Of a stretch of DNA of 64,000 bases, positions 8,681-16,714 are shown piece by piece. Each line of letters opens with the position of its first letter. Positions within the stretch are counted from its first letter, which is position 1. The position numbers and the translations under genes are program-made. Source of the DNA: Amycolatopsis sp. WAC 01376 (GTDB lineage: Bacteria > Actinomycetota > Actinomycetes > Mycobacteriales > Pseudonocardiaceae); NCBI RefSeq assembly GCF_003947415.1, contig NZ_QHKL01000008.1, forward strand, positions 310,001-374,000, given 5' to 3'. The notes under the pieces are model-generated. The model was not told where the DNA came from, did not search any database, and saw only the letters and a program-made list of their open reading frames with translations.

Positions 8681-9043
8681 TTCGAGCGCGGCGGCAACGG
8701 CGTCCAGCGCGTCGCCGGGCTCGACGCCGAGTTCCCTTGCGGCGCGGGCGTATTCGTCCGCCGCCGCCTTGAGGAGCGCTGCTTTTTCCGGGCGGTCGGC
8801 GCTTTCGGCGACGACCGTCCCCTTGGCACGCGCGGTGTACACCCAGCCGTTCTCTTCCAGCTCCCGGTAGGCCCGCGCCACCGTGCCCGAGGCCAGTGCC
8901 AGATCCCTGGCGAGTTGCCGGATGGGCGGCAATCGGGTGCCCGGGGCCAGCGCGCCGGTGGTGATCAAATGGACGAGCTGATCCCGGACCTGCCGCCACG
9001 GCGCGATGCCGAGGTCCGTGTCGACGACGACCTTCAACGACAC
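8669..9043 (-). CDS. GntR family (YtrA-type) transcriptional regulator
   Basis: A 124-residue GntR protein with an N-terminal winged helix (PWRQVRDQLVHLI, then GTRLPPIRQLARDLALASGTVARAYRELEE) and only a short helical tail, the hallmark of the YtrA subfamily. I place the start at GTG 9043, with GGAAG seven bases upstream, overlapping the stop of the membrane-protein gene by 10 bp. YtrA proteins repress their own operon, usually with membrane or ABC transporter genes. A perfect 11+11 bp inverted repeat upstream of the operon (9764-9793) is the likely binding site. The effector is unknown. Confidence 0.9.
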   Translation of the reverse strand: MSLKVVVDTDLGIAPWRQVRDQLVHLITTGALAPGTRLPPIRQLARDLALASGTVARAYRELEENGWVYTARAKGTVVAESADRPEKAALLKAAADEYARAARELGVEPGDALDAVAAALESLE

Positions 9044-9750
9044 CGGACGACTTCCGCGCGTGAGCGGTGGGCGAGGTGGTACCAGCCGGCGAGCCCGGCG
9101 ACGACCAAGATCCACGAAACCAGATTCGTCACCTCCGGGATCGCGAGCGTCACCGTGGCGGCGAGCCCGAGCCCCGCGGCCACCCGCGCACTACGGACGC
9201 GCAGCGCGCCGTCCGCCGCACTGTCCCCTGTGGACGGTCGGCGCACGGCGAGCAGGATGATCAGCCACGTCACCGCGGAAACGGCCGCGGCCACCCCGAG
9301 CAACGTCCACCAGCGATGGACCACGAGCCAGACCACCGCGGCCACGACGATCACCGTGTAAAGGGCCAGCCCCCAGTCGGGAACGAGCCCGCGCACGGCA
9401 CGCCGTTCCAACCCGGCCTCGCGGCGCGCCCGCTTTTGCGGTCGTTGCGCCAGAACCTCCGCGATCAACGCGCCGATGAGCAGCGTGGCCAGGAAGACAG
9501 ACGTGCTGTCGCCCCGGATCCCGGCGAGATCGGCCAGCACCGGCAACCCGAGGAACAGCCACGGATACCAGAACCGGCGCCGGCGCAGGTAGCGCACGGC
9601 TTCGGCGACTTCGGACGGCGAAGGATCGTCGACACCCCACCGTCGCAGCACCTTCGTTCCCTGCTTTTCGCCCGGCCACAGCAAAACCAGGATCACCAGC
9701 CCGAACAGGCCCATGATCAGGGCCACGGCCGGCACGTTGTCGAACGGCAC
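9034..9750 (-). CDS. Polytopic membrane protein in a GntR-controlled operon
   Basis: A 238-residue protein, start GTG 9750 with an excellent GAGGAGG site. It has about six hydrophobic segments: one at the N-terminus (VALIMGLFGLVILVLLW), a pair around WYPWLFLGLPVLADLAG, a pair around LYTVIVVAAVVWLVVHRWW and a C-terminal pair. Between the first and second lies a basic cytoplasmic loop (RYLRRRRFWYP). The pattern recalls DUF1648/DUF5808-type membrane proteins that accompany YtrA regulators and cell-wall-antibiotic responses, but I cannot name the family with certainty. It is the first gene of the operon and overlaps the GntR gene, so the two are coupled. Confidence 0.75.
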   Translation of the reverse strand: MPFDNVPAVALIMGLFGLVILVLLWPGEKQGTKVLRRWGVDDPSPSEVAEAVRYLRRRRFWYPWLFLGLPVLADLAGIRGDSTSVFLATLLIGALIAEVLAQRPQKRARREAGLERRAVRGLVPDWGLALYTVIVVAAVVWLVVHRWWTLLGVAAAVSAVTWLIILLAVRRPSTGDSAADGALRVRSARVAAGLGLAATVTLAIPEVTNLVSWILVVAGLAGWYHLAHRSRAEVVRCR

Positions 9751-9763
9751 GATCGACCTCCTC

Positions 9764-9793
9764 GGTCTTGTATCAAGCACACGATACAAGACC
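9764..9793. promoter_or_regulatory. 30-bp perfect inverted repeat, probable GntR/YtrA operator
   Basis: GGTCTTGTATC (9764-9774) and GATACAAGACC (9783-9793) are perfect 11-bp arms separated by 8 bp. The element lies 14 bp upstream of the membrane-protein start codon, immediately before its GAGGAGG ribosome site, so a bound dimer would block transcription start. Arm length and spacing fit GntR-family autorepressor sites, and the regulator is the second gene of this operon. Confidence 0.75.
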
Positions 9794-10342
9794 GCGCGAC
9801 CTCCCACCGGATCGGCGTACCAGGCGGGCAGCGAAGGGCTCCCTTCATGCACTCGGGCGACGCGTGATCCCGCACGTCACACACGTGACCGGAAGGCGAA
9901 CTCGCGTGATTGGGCGGCGAACTCGCCCGCGAGCGGGTGCCGCCGCGTGATGTCCGTCTGGACACGCGAGCCCCGGCCCTGACCACGCGAGTGGGCGAGC
10001 CAAGGCGGGACAGGCCTGATTCTGGGCGCAGACGGGGCTTCAGTGTCCACAAGGGACACCGCCGGGCGATTGGGTGTCCGATTGATGCCGCTATGTGCAT
10101 TTCTGCGGGGGGTCGTGAGTGGCAATGAGGGCTAGAACAACAAAAATCACTCACGACCCCCTCGTGAAACCGTGCAAGTCACCCAAATCGGGCACATCCG
10201 TCTCGTAAAGTGTCCCTTGTGGACAGTCAAGAGCCGGGTGAGGCTCCTTGCGTGAGCCCGCTCCTGTCGGGTCCACCACAACACGTCCGCCTTGCCCCGC
10301 TATTGCGGCGGAGCCGGACCCTCAGAGTAGGCAAGGAGGCCT
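9794..10342. other. Gene-free intergenic region with dispersed repeats
   Basis: I see no gene in this 549-bp stretch. The left half (about 9,855-9,995) carries several ACTCGCGTGAT-type repeat cores like those at 166-330. The middle carries a long perfect hairpin (annotated separately). AGGCTCCTTGC near 10241 and GCAAGGAGGCCT near 10331 form a long-range inverted repeat around the end of the phospholipase gene, whose own stop codon is embedded in a GTGAAGGCC repeat half. It probably contains transcription stops for both flanking minus-strand and plus-strand units, but no T-rich tract is seen. Confidence 0.5.
10108..10161. repeat. Long perfect hairpin of the GTGAGTGG/CCACTCAC family
   Basis: GGGGGTCGTGAGTG (10108-10121) pairs perfectly with CACTCACGACCCCC (10148-10161) around a 26-nt A-rich loop. 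Related arms occur at 24081-24124, 30110-30355 and 57291-57330. It could end transcription downstream of the phospholipase operon, although it lies about 180 bp past that stop codon. Confidence 0.6.
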
Positions 10343-12874
10343 TCACGTCCAGCCGAGTGGGGTGACTTCCGCCGCCGACGTCCACGGGCCGCGGCCGCCG
10401 GCTTCGGTCAGGGCGCGGAATCGCACATAGCGGGCCCGGGCCGGCCAGAACCGAAGGGTCTTCCGGACCGCGTCGTCGGCGAAAGTGCCGGTGGCGACAG
10501 GACTTCCCCACCCAGAACCGTCCGTGCTCAAGTAAATCTCGTAGCCGCCGACACGGCCATGGTCCGAACCGTCCTGGCGCGGCAAGTACGCCAGGCCTGT
10601 GACGGTGCGGGTGGCGCCCAGATCGAGGTGCAGTTCGTGCGGCAGCGGGTCTTCCCCGCCGGACCATTTGGTGTGCCAATGGGTGGCGGGATCACCGTCG
10701 ACGGCGTTCGTGGCGGCACCGGACTCGCCCACGGTCTCCTGGCTGTCGGCCGAGCGAACAGTGGCGGCGAGCGGCCCGGAGCCCATGACCGGGTCGCTGA
10801 TGGCTTCGGCGCCGGTCTCGGCATGGCCCGCGAAGCGGCGAAGGAAGCCATCCGGCCCCTGAACGGTCAGGTCGTACCAGCCACTCATGCCGCCTTCGGT
10901 GCTGAACCAATCCTCGACCGTCGCGCCGGACGCGACCGAGTACGTCCACGGTCCGCCGCCTCGGTTGCCGGTGCGCACAGTGAGCTCGCACGCGGCACCC
11001 GCGTTCGTCATCTTCAGGTACACGACGCCGGAACCCTGTCGCAGCACGACTTCCGGATTCGGTTTCCCGCCGGTGGTCGCGGTGACCCGGTTGCCCGCGA
11101 ACCGCCGCACGAAACCGTTGGGGCCGTGCGCAGTGAGGTCGTACGCGCCGTCCGGGGAACCTACCTGCCAATAGTCCGAGAGCGTCGCGTTCGCGCCGAC
11201 GGTGTAGCGCCACGGCCCGTCGGTCCGGTGCGCGTTGGCGTACACGTAGAAATGCGCGCCCGCCGCTCCGGTGTTGGCGAAGTCGATCCAGAACCGTTCG
11301 GCTGTCACTCGCCCCGAAGCCGCGAGCTGATAAGGCAACGGCCTCGCCGGGCGAACCCCCGTCTCCGACACGGGGAGTTTCTGCACGGAAGGCGGTTGCG
11401 GCTGGGTGTTCCACGGCCCGCTCGTCGGCACCGGTTTGGCCAGCGCCGGATAGGTCGCGCTCGGCGCCGTGGTGTCCAGCGCCGACGTCAGATCGCCGCA
11501 GACGGCGCGCCGCCACGGCGAGATGTTCGGTTCGGCGACGCCACACCACTGTTCCAGGAACCGCAGCACCGAGGTGTGGTCGAAGACCTCCGAGCACACC
11601 TTCCCACCGCGGCTCCACGGCGAGATGACGAACATCGGCACCCGCACGCCCAGCCCGATCGGCTCACCGGAAACGAATTCGTCGGTCGTGGCCACGGAAC
11701 TCTTGCCCTCCGCGTCGGAGGCGGGCGGCGCGGGCGGCGGCATGTGATCGAAGAAGCCGCCGTCTTCGTCGTAGGTCAGCAGGAACAGCGTCTTGTTCCA
11801 CACCTCGGGTTTGGAGGCGATCGTGTCGAGGATCGACTTGACCAGATCGGCCCCGGTATTGGGCCCCCACGCGGGATGTTCGGTCTGCGATTCCGGCGCG
11901 ACGATCCACGACACCGACGGCAGCCTGCCCGCGTCGACATCGGCCTTGAAGGCACTCGGCAACTGCTCAGGCGCGACCCTGGCCAGCCCGCGGTCGTACA
12001 GGGTCCGCTCGGCCGCGGTCAGGGTCGCCACGCCGGCGGCCAGCCCGTCGAGCAGCCGGGTCCGTTCGGCGGCCGAAGCCGAATCCAGTGCGTAGTAGAA
12101 GTACTCCAGCTTCGGGAAGGCTTTTCCGGCGGAGTCCTTCACCTTCGACAGCGCCTTGCTACCGACGGCCAGGAAGCTGCTGAAATAGTCGAGCGAATTG
12201 TCGCCGTAATTGTCCCATTCCTGATACACGCGCCAGCTGCGGCCCGCGGTCTGGAGACGCTCGGCGTAGGTCTTCCAGATGTAGCCGGTGTGCCCGGGGT
12301 TCTGCCAGGCGTTGTTGCCGATGGCGCGCGTGGTCCCGTCCGGTTCGAAACCGAGTTTGCCGGTGAACAGGTACATCCGGTTCGGGTTGGTGGGCCCCAT
12401 TTCCGAGCAGTGGTAGGCATCGCAGACGGTGAAGGCGTCGGCCAGCTCGTGATAGAACCGCAGCGCCGAACGCGTGTGATAGGTCAACGAACGGACACCC
12501 TTGGCCGCGCGCCACGCGTCGTGCCGGCCTTTGTTCCACGCCCGATGCCCGCCGGACCAGCTGTGGTCGACGTCGGCCATGAACTGGTCGTCGATCGCAT
12601 ACGGCAGCAAGGTGCCCGCGCCGTCGGGCTGCTGGAACACCGAAGCACCCGAAGGCAGCTTGATCGCGGCCGGATCATTGAAGCCCCGCACGCCGCGCAG
12701 CGTCCCCAGATAGTGGTCGAACGACCGGTTCTCCTGCATGAACACCACGACGTGCTCGATGACGTCGAGTCCACCCGTCGGCGCTTCGGCGGCGAGCGCC
12801 TCCCGGACGCTCGCCGGGAGCAACGTGAAGGCGGATGCCGCACCAGCGGCCTTCAGCAGGGTACGACGGCGCAC
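10343..12874 (-). CDS. Tat-exported phosphocholine-specific phospholipase C with C-terminal F5/8C domain
   Basis: An 843-residue protein of the acid-phosphatase/PLC-type phosphoesterase superfamily. A twin-arginine signal (MRRRTLLKAAG) starts at GTG 12874 after GGAGGG. The catalytic domain begins with EHVVVFMQENRSFDHYLGTL, the metal-binding start of bacterial phospholipase C, and continues with HCSEMGPTNPNR, YDEDGGFFDHMPPP and SPWSRGGKVCSEVFDHTS. Two DUF756-type beta domains follow (about 500-690). The C-terminal ~140 residues form an F5/8 type C (discoidin) module (AVDGDPATHWHTKW, then VTGLAYLPRQDGSDHGRVGGYEIYLS), an extra not found in the classical Pseudomonas enzyme. It should hydrolyse phosphatidylcholine or sphingomyelin-like lipids outside the cell, for phosphate supply or host/soil lipid use. 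Confidence 0.93.
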   Translation of the reverse strand: MRRRTLLKAAGAASAFTLLPASVREALAAEAPTGGLDVIEHVVVFMQENRSFDHYLGTLRGVRGFNDPAAIKLPSGASVFQQPDGAGTLLPYAIDDQFMADVDHSWSGGHRAWNKGRHDAWRAAKGVRSLTYHTRSALRFYHELADAFTVCDAYHCSEMGPTNPNRMYLFTGKLGFEPDGTTRAIGNNAWQNPGHTGYIWKTYAERLQTAGRSWRVYQEWDNYGDNSLDYFSSFLAVGSKALSKVKDSAGKAFPKLEYFYYALDSASAAERTRLLDGLAAGVATLTAAERTLYDRGLARVAPEQLPSAFKADVDAGRLPSVSWIVAPESQTEHPAWGPNTGADLVKSILDTIASKPEVWNKTLFLLTYDEDGGFFDHMPPPAPPASDAEGKSSVATTDEFVSGEPIGLGVRVPMFVISPWSRGGKVCSEVFDHTSVLRFLEQWCGVAEPNISPWRRAVCGDLTSALDTTAPSATYPALAKPVPTSGPWNTQPQPPSVQKLPVSETGVRPARPLPYQLAASGRVTAERFWIDFANTGAAGAHFYVYANAHRTDGPWRYTVGANATLSDYWQVGSPDGAYDLTAHGPNGFVRRFAGNRVTATTGGKPNPEVVLRQGSGVVYLKMTNAGAACELTVRTGNRGGGPWTYSVASGATVEDWFSTEGGMSGWYDLTVQGPDGFLRRFAGHAETGAEAISDPVMGSGPLAATVRSADSQETVGESGAATNAVDGDPATHWHTKWSGGEDPLPHELHLDLGATRTVTGLAYLPRQDGSDHGRVGGYEIYLSTDGSGWGSPVATGTFADDAVRKTLRFWPARARYVRFRALTEAGGRGPWTSAAEVTPLGWT

Positions 12875-13040
12875 GGAGCCCTCCAGGAATTGCGTTGAAC
12901 CCGTTCGAAGGTGCTCGAAACTGCACCTTTGCTGCGACTATCGAGCAGATAGAAGCATAGGTGCCGGATGGGTTCAAGGGTTCCGCCCCGGGGCTGCATG
13001 ATCGGAGCAACAGGACGCGACTTTCGGATGGTGCTTCAAT

Positions 13041-13091
13041 CCGTGAAGGCCCCCTTCCCTACCTTCAAGGTAGGCAAGGAGGCCCTCACGG
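13041..13091. repeat. 51-nt hairpin of the GTGAAGGCCCCCTT family
   Basis: The sequence folds back on itself from CCGTGAAGGCC to GGCCCTCACGG with an inner stem CTACCTT/AAGGTAG; only a few bases are unpaired. Close relatives are the 19-bp perfect hairpin at 43307-43353, the 12-bp stem at 30046-30094, and half a copy overlapping the phospholipase stop codon at 10343. Confidence 0.6.
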
Positions 13092-13224
13092 ACCCACCAC
13101 CCGGCTCGGCACCTTTGCCCTATCCCTCAATAGAGCGACCGCCGGCTGACCAAACCTGGCGCGTCGCCTCGCAAGGCGCCCGCATCGGGCAGGATCGGAA
13201 ACCTCCCCTTCGCGAATGACCCGT

Positions 13225-13257
13225 GGTGGGGGCCGCCCCCCTTGAGCGGCCCCCACC
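13225..13257 (-). terminator. Strong G+C hairpin after the small membrane-protein gene
   Basis: GGTGGGGGCCGC (13225-13236) and GCGGCCCCCACC (13246-13257) are perfect 12-bp arms with a 9-nt loop, 30 bp beyond the stop codon at 13287. No T tract follows on the minus strand, which is common for actinobacterial terminators. Confidence 0.65.
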
Positions 13258-13286
13258 CGGTTCACCCGGCCGTAACCGGCCGGACG

Positions 13287-13700
13287 TCATCTCGTGTCGT
13301 CACCTGACCGCCGGGACAAGGTCACCAGCGAAAGCACCATGACGACCGGCCAGATCACGGCCACCAACGGGGCGCCCCCGAAAGTGATCGCCGTGACCGA
13401 AACCGCCGTCGCGATGAGCCCGCCGACGGGCGACACATAACAAAATCCCAACGGTCCCAGGAAGAGAGCCCACAACAACGCCGCCTTCACCGATTTGGCA
13501 GGCGGACGAGGAACCGGGTATCTCCCCGGCCCGAGAACCTCGTGATCGGCGCCCTGATACCACCCGCCGGACATCAGCGGCGGATGCGGCGCGAAGAAGG
13601 CCGGTCTTCGGCCGAACGCCTTGGGCGTCCGCGGATTCTCCTCGGCAGGCAGGTGGCGGTGATCCTTCGGCCGCCCCATGACACTTTCGGCACTGCGCAT
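13287..13700 (-). CDS. Small membrane protein of unknown function
   Basis: A 137-residue protein, start ATG 13700 after GGGGAGGGG. The first ~65 residues are hydrophilic, proline- and arginine-rich. Two or three hydrophobic segments follow: LLWALFLGPLGFCYVSPVGG, IATAVSVTAITFGG and AVIWPVVMVLSLVTL, then a charged tail ending SGDDTR. The G-P-L-G-x-x-Y pattern in the first segment resembles small membrane proteins often found singly in actinobacteria. It stands alone, with a strong hairpin behind it. I do not recognise a function. Confidence 0.75.
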   Translation of the reverse strand: MRSAESVMGRPKDHRHLPAEENPRTPKAFGRRPAFFAPHPPLMSGGWYQGADHEVLGPGRYPVPRPPAKSVKAALLWALFLGPLGFCYVSPVGGLIATAVSVTAITFGGAPLVAVIWPVVMVLSLVTLSRRSGDDTR

Positions 13701-13901
13701 GATGCCCCTCCCCCGTCGCCGGCCCGAGGCCTGGTGAAGTCACCTCTTGCCTGGCACAATTACCGGTTGCGGTTCGAAACTTCCGGGTCTTTCTGCCCAC
13801 TGACCATGCTGGCGAGTCGGGGGAGCGGCTGATGCGTCAAATGGAACACAGCGCGAAAGAAAACGGCGCGAGTCCGACTTCCGGGGAACCGGTGGGCCAG
13901 G

Positions 13902-14615
13902 ATGACCGGTTCCGCCGCGGATGAGCACGGGGGGCTCGGAACCTGGCGACGGCTGACCCCGGCGGAGCAGTCCGCCCTCCGGCGCGCGGGCCACCTGAAA
14001 GTGTGGCGGCCGGGCCAGATCCTCGCCCTCCAGGGCAGTCCACCCACGAGTATGTTCGTCGTCCTGCACGGCTGGGTGAAGATCAGCGCCACCAACTACC
14101 GCGGCGAGGACGCCCCGCTCGCCGCCCGCGGACCCGCGGAAATCGTGGGCGAGCTGGCCCCGATCAGCGGACTCCCCCGGTCCGCCACGATGTCGGCGAT
14201 AGACGAGGTGCACACACTCGTCGTGCCGAGGGAGAAGTTCCTCGGCGTGCTGCGCGCACAGCCGCGGATCGCGGAGGAAATGTTCCGTAACGCGGCGATC
14301 AGGCTGCAGCAGTCCGACAGGCTCCGTCTCGAGTCCGGCGGACCGGACTTCCCGCAACGCCTCGCCGCGGTCCTCCTGGAACTGGCGCTGCAGCACTCAG
14401 TCGACTGGACGGACGGGAAGCAGGTCGATCTTCGCTTCAATCAAGGGGAATTGGCGGGTTTCGCGCGGGTCTCGCGCAGCACCCTGATCCGGGGTCTCGA
14501 AGAACTCCGGCGGCTGGGGGTGGTGCGCACCGCGCGCCAGCGCGTCACCATCACCCGCCCTCGCGCACTACGGGAATTGGCCGCCGGACGGCCACCACCT
14601 GCGGATGAGGCCTGA
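13902..14615 (+). CDS. Crp/Fnr family transcriptional regulator
   Basis: A 237-residue protein with an N-terminal cyclic-nucleotide-binding-type beta barrel (about 25-140; GQILALQGSPPTSMFVVLHG, VGELAPISGLPRSATMSA) and a C-terminal winged helix (NQGELAGFARVSRSTLIRGLEELRRLGVV). No cysteine set for an Fe-S cluster is present, so it is Crp-like rather than Fnr-like. It lies 77 nt upstream of the precursor-like peptide gene on the same strand and may be cotranscribed with or control it. The neighbouring locus on the other strand encodes a cyclase-like protein, so a cyclic nucleotide as its signal is an attractive but untested link. Confidence 0.92.
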   Translation: MTGSAADEHGGLGTWRRLTPAEQSALRRAGHLKVWRPGQILALQGSPPTSMFVVLHGWVKISATNYRGEDAPLAARGPAEIVGELAPISGLPRSATMSAIDEVHTLVVPREKFLGVLRAQPRIAEEMFRNAAIRLQQSDRLRLESGGPDFPQRLAAVLLELALQHSVDWTDGKQVDLRFNQGELAGFARVSRSTLIRGLEELRRLGVVRTARQRVTITRPRALRELAAGRPPPADEA

Positions 14616-14692
14616 GCGAACCCGAAATCTCGGCTATCCTTGTCGAGGTTCAACTCTCGCAACCGTTTCACGGGGTGGAGGGAATCGGCACG

Positions 14693-14896
14693 ATGAGTTC
14701 TTTCTCGGCAAGCACCGAACCGGACATCGAATCGGCGTTGATCGATCTCGACGCGGTCTCGTTCTCCGCGTTACGAGACCTGGACGGTGAAGCCTTCCGG
14801 CGATCAGCGCGCCATGTCGTCGAACGCACCACCCATGTCCGCGCACGCTACAGAAGCGATAACGGCGGCGCCGGGGGCGGCGAGCGGATCGACTGA
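14693..14896 (+). CDS. Putative RiPP precursor-like peptide coupled to an HExxH modifying enzyme
   Basis: A 67-residue acidic-to-basic small protein starting at ATG 14693, with GGAGGG ten bases upstream. The N-terminal two thirds are helical and leader-like (IESALIDLDAVSFSALRDLD, then GEAFRRSARHVVERTT). The C-terminus, RARYRSDNGGAGGGERID, is small, polar and glycine-rich, like a core region. Its TGA overlaps the ATG of the HExxH gene (TGATG at 14894-14898), so translation is coupled one to one. The leader pattern D-L-x-x-V-x-x-x-x-L-R-x-L-D resembles FxSxx-COOH-type precursors, but the terminal F-x-S-x-x is absent. An aromatic Y-R-S triad is present and could be a modification site. Calling it a precursor is inference from size, coupling and neighbours. 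Confidence 0.6.
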   Translation: MSSFSASTEPDIESALIDLDAVSFSALRDLDGEAFRRSARHVVERTTHVRARYRSDNGGAGGGERID

Positions 14897-16713
14897 TGCC
14901 GCCATCAGCCGGCTCTCGTCCCGCGTTCCACCGGTTGTCATGGCGAGACTTCGACGCGCTCGCACGTCTCGACGGTGACGAGGACATGGCTCGCCGTCTG
15001 CGCCGAGCCGAGCGGAGCCGGCGCAAACTGTTGATCCACTCGTTGCTGACCGAAGCCACGAAGATACCGGATCATTCGGGACCGTTGCCACCGCTGGATT
15101 CCGCCTGGGAGCTCCTCGCACGTGCCGAAGCACGAGCACCCCGCTCCGTGAACAGGATGCTCACCAATCCGTACACCGGCAGCTGGGCAGGCTATACGAC
15201 CCGGCTTCTGCGCAACGGAATCGACGGCGTCGGTCCTTTGTGGATGCACCTGGGGCACGCACACGCGATCGCCGCGGCCGCGGCGATCCGGGCGGAACTC
15301 GACTTCGAAACCGTCGTTCCCGCCTGGCACGGGGATGTCATGCTCCCTTCACTCGGCATGGCCAGGTTTCCCGGCGAAGGGACGTTCACTTCGGCTGTCG
15401 TGCGCGGCGTGAACGGCCGGTACTCCGTGTCGAGCGCCGACGCGACGGTGCACTTGCCGGACATGCCCGAGGCCGATGCGGACGGCTGGTGGGGAATCCG
15501 GCGGGTACGGAGTCAGGTCGGCGCGCACCGGTTCTCGTTACGGCTGGACGACCTCGATCCCTATCGCGGGCTCTACGAACCGATCCCGCCGGAACGGCTG
15601 CCAGGCAAGGACTTGGCCGATTGGCAACGGCTCATCGACGAAGCCTGCCGTCTGGTCGCCACCCATCTGCCCGGTTTAGCCCGCGTCATGCCGGTGGGAT
15701 TGGCGTCACTGGTTCCGAAACCCCAGGTGCTCTTCCGGAATCCGAGCGCGTCGACCGGGGAAGCTTTCGGCAGCGCGGTCCTCGGACTGCCGACCGACGG
15801 CGCGTCCCTGGCCGAAACGCTGATCCACGAATTCCAGCACATCGTGCTCGGCGGCCTGTTGCACCTCGTCGAACTGTACGAGCCCGACCCACGGGAGCGG
15901 ATCTACGTGGCCTGGCGGGATGATCCGCGCCCCTTGAGCGGCGCACTGCAAGGGGTCTACGCCTTTTTCGGGGTCGCGGCCTTCTGGCGCGCACTGGCTG
16001 GTGCCGGGCAGAACCCGCGGCGCTCCGAGTTCGAATTCGCGTACTGGCGTGCGCAGACCTGGCGCACCCTGCAGGTGCTGCGCGCGGACGCGACCCTGAC
16101 CGACGCCGGGCGCCGCTTCCTCGACAACATTGCCGATTGCCTCGGGCCCTGGCAGGACGAGCCCGTATCGGCGGAAGCGAGCGAGCTCGCCACGGCCGTC
16201 CGCGGCGATCACCTCGCGGGATGGCGCGCCCGTCACCTACGTCCGGCCCCCGCCGTGGTCGCCGAAGTGGCGGCCGCGTGGCTCAGCGGGAGACCCAGGC
16301 CGCCCGCCACCTTCGACGCGACCGACCTTCCCCCGACGCCGGTGCCGGACGGAGGCTGGTCCAACGCCAGAACGGACCTGATCCGGCTCACCGTCGGCGG
16401 CGCGGCGCTGCCGACGGACGGACGAGTACCGACGGTGCCCGGCGCCACCGCCGCGGACTACGCATACACCGCAGGTGATCTCCTGCCAGCCGTCCAGGGC
16501 TATCGGCGGGAGCTCGCCGCGGATCCGGACCGGCCCACCTCGTTGGTCGGGCTAGGCCTCGCACTGTCCGCACGAGGCCCGCATCCCGCCGCCCGCGCCT
16601 TGCTGCACTGTCCCGAACTCGTCCGCGCGGTCCATCGAAGCCTGCGATCCGGTCCCCGGCCGCCGACCGTGGAACAGCTCGCCGCCTGGATCGGGCAACT
16701 CGTACCGGGCTGA
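14896..16713 (+). CDS. HExxH-motif peptide-modifying enzyme (alphaKG-HExxH beta-hydroxylase type)
   Basis: A 605-residue protein, start ATG 14896 overlapping the stop of the peptide gene. The N-terminal region begins HRLSWRDFDALARLDGDED. The metal motif HEFQH is at 311-315 in ETLIHEFQHIVLGGLLHLVE. A helical C-terminus with TPR-like character follows (AGDLLPAVQGYRRELAADP ... VGLGLALSARG). This matches the HEXXH domain that occurs fused to or beside radical-SAM/SPASM enzymes of FxSxx-COOH RiPP systems; in that setting the HExxH domain has been described as an alpha-ketoglutarate-dependent peptide beta-hydroxylase rather than a protease. No radical-SAM gene exists in this window, so this copy stands alone. 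It ends 1 bp from the convergent fxsT-like stop. Confidence 0.8.
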   Translation: MPPSAGSRPAFHRLSWRDFDALARLDGDEDMARRLRRAERSRRKLLIHSLLTEATKIPDHSGPLPPLDSAWELLARAEARAPRSVNRMLTNPYTGSWAGYTTRLLRNGIDGVGPLWMHLGHAHAIAAAAAIRAELDFETVVPAWHGDVMLPSLGMARFPGEGTFTSAVVRGVNGRYSVSSADATVHLPDMPEADADGWWGIRRVRSQVGAHRFSLRLDDLDPYRGLYEPIPPERLPGKDLADWQRLIDEACRLVATHLPGLARVMPVGLASLVPKPQVLFRNPSASTGEAFGSAVLGLPTDGASLAETLIHEFQHIVLGGLLHLVELYEPDPRERIYVAWRDDPRPLSGALQGVYAFFGVAAFWRALAGAGQNPRRSEFEFAYWRAQTWRTLQVLRADATLTDAGRRFLDNIADCLGPWQDEPVSAEASELATAVRGDHLAGWRARHLRPAPAVVAEVAAAWLSGRPRPPATFDATDLPPTPVPDGGWSNARTDLIRLTVGGAALPTDGRVPTVPGATAADYAYTAGDLLPAVQGYRRELAADPDRPTSLVGLGLALSARGPHPAARALLHCPELVRAVHRSLRSGPRPPTVEQLAAWIGQLVPG

Positions 16714-16714
16714 G

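Larger units (their letters stand above)
12875..13286. other. Gene-free intergenic region upstream of the phospholipase gene
   Basis: No coding frame is convincing in these 412 bp. The part next to the phospholipase start should hold its promoter; I see no clear pho box or -35/-10. The remainder carries a long imperfect hairpin (13041-13091) and a strong G+C hairpin (13225-13257), both annotated separately, which together probably stop transcription from the small membrane-protein gene. Confidence 0.5.

Noticed and set aside
10559..12898. 779-codon plus-strand frame opposite the phospholipase gene
   Set aside because: Antisense shadow; no ribosome site, no recognisable motif.
14896..16713. 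HExxH protein as a classical zinc metalloprotease
   Set aside because: Context (coupled small peptide, FxSxx-type TPR protein) and the H-E-F-Q-H surroundings fit the alphaKG-HExxH peptide-modifying family better, though protease activity is not formally excluded.
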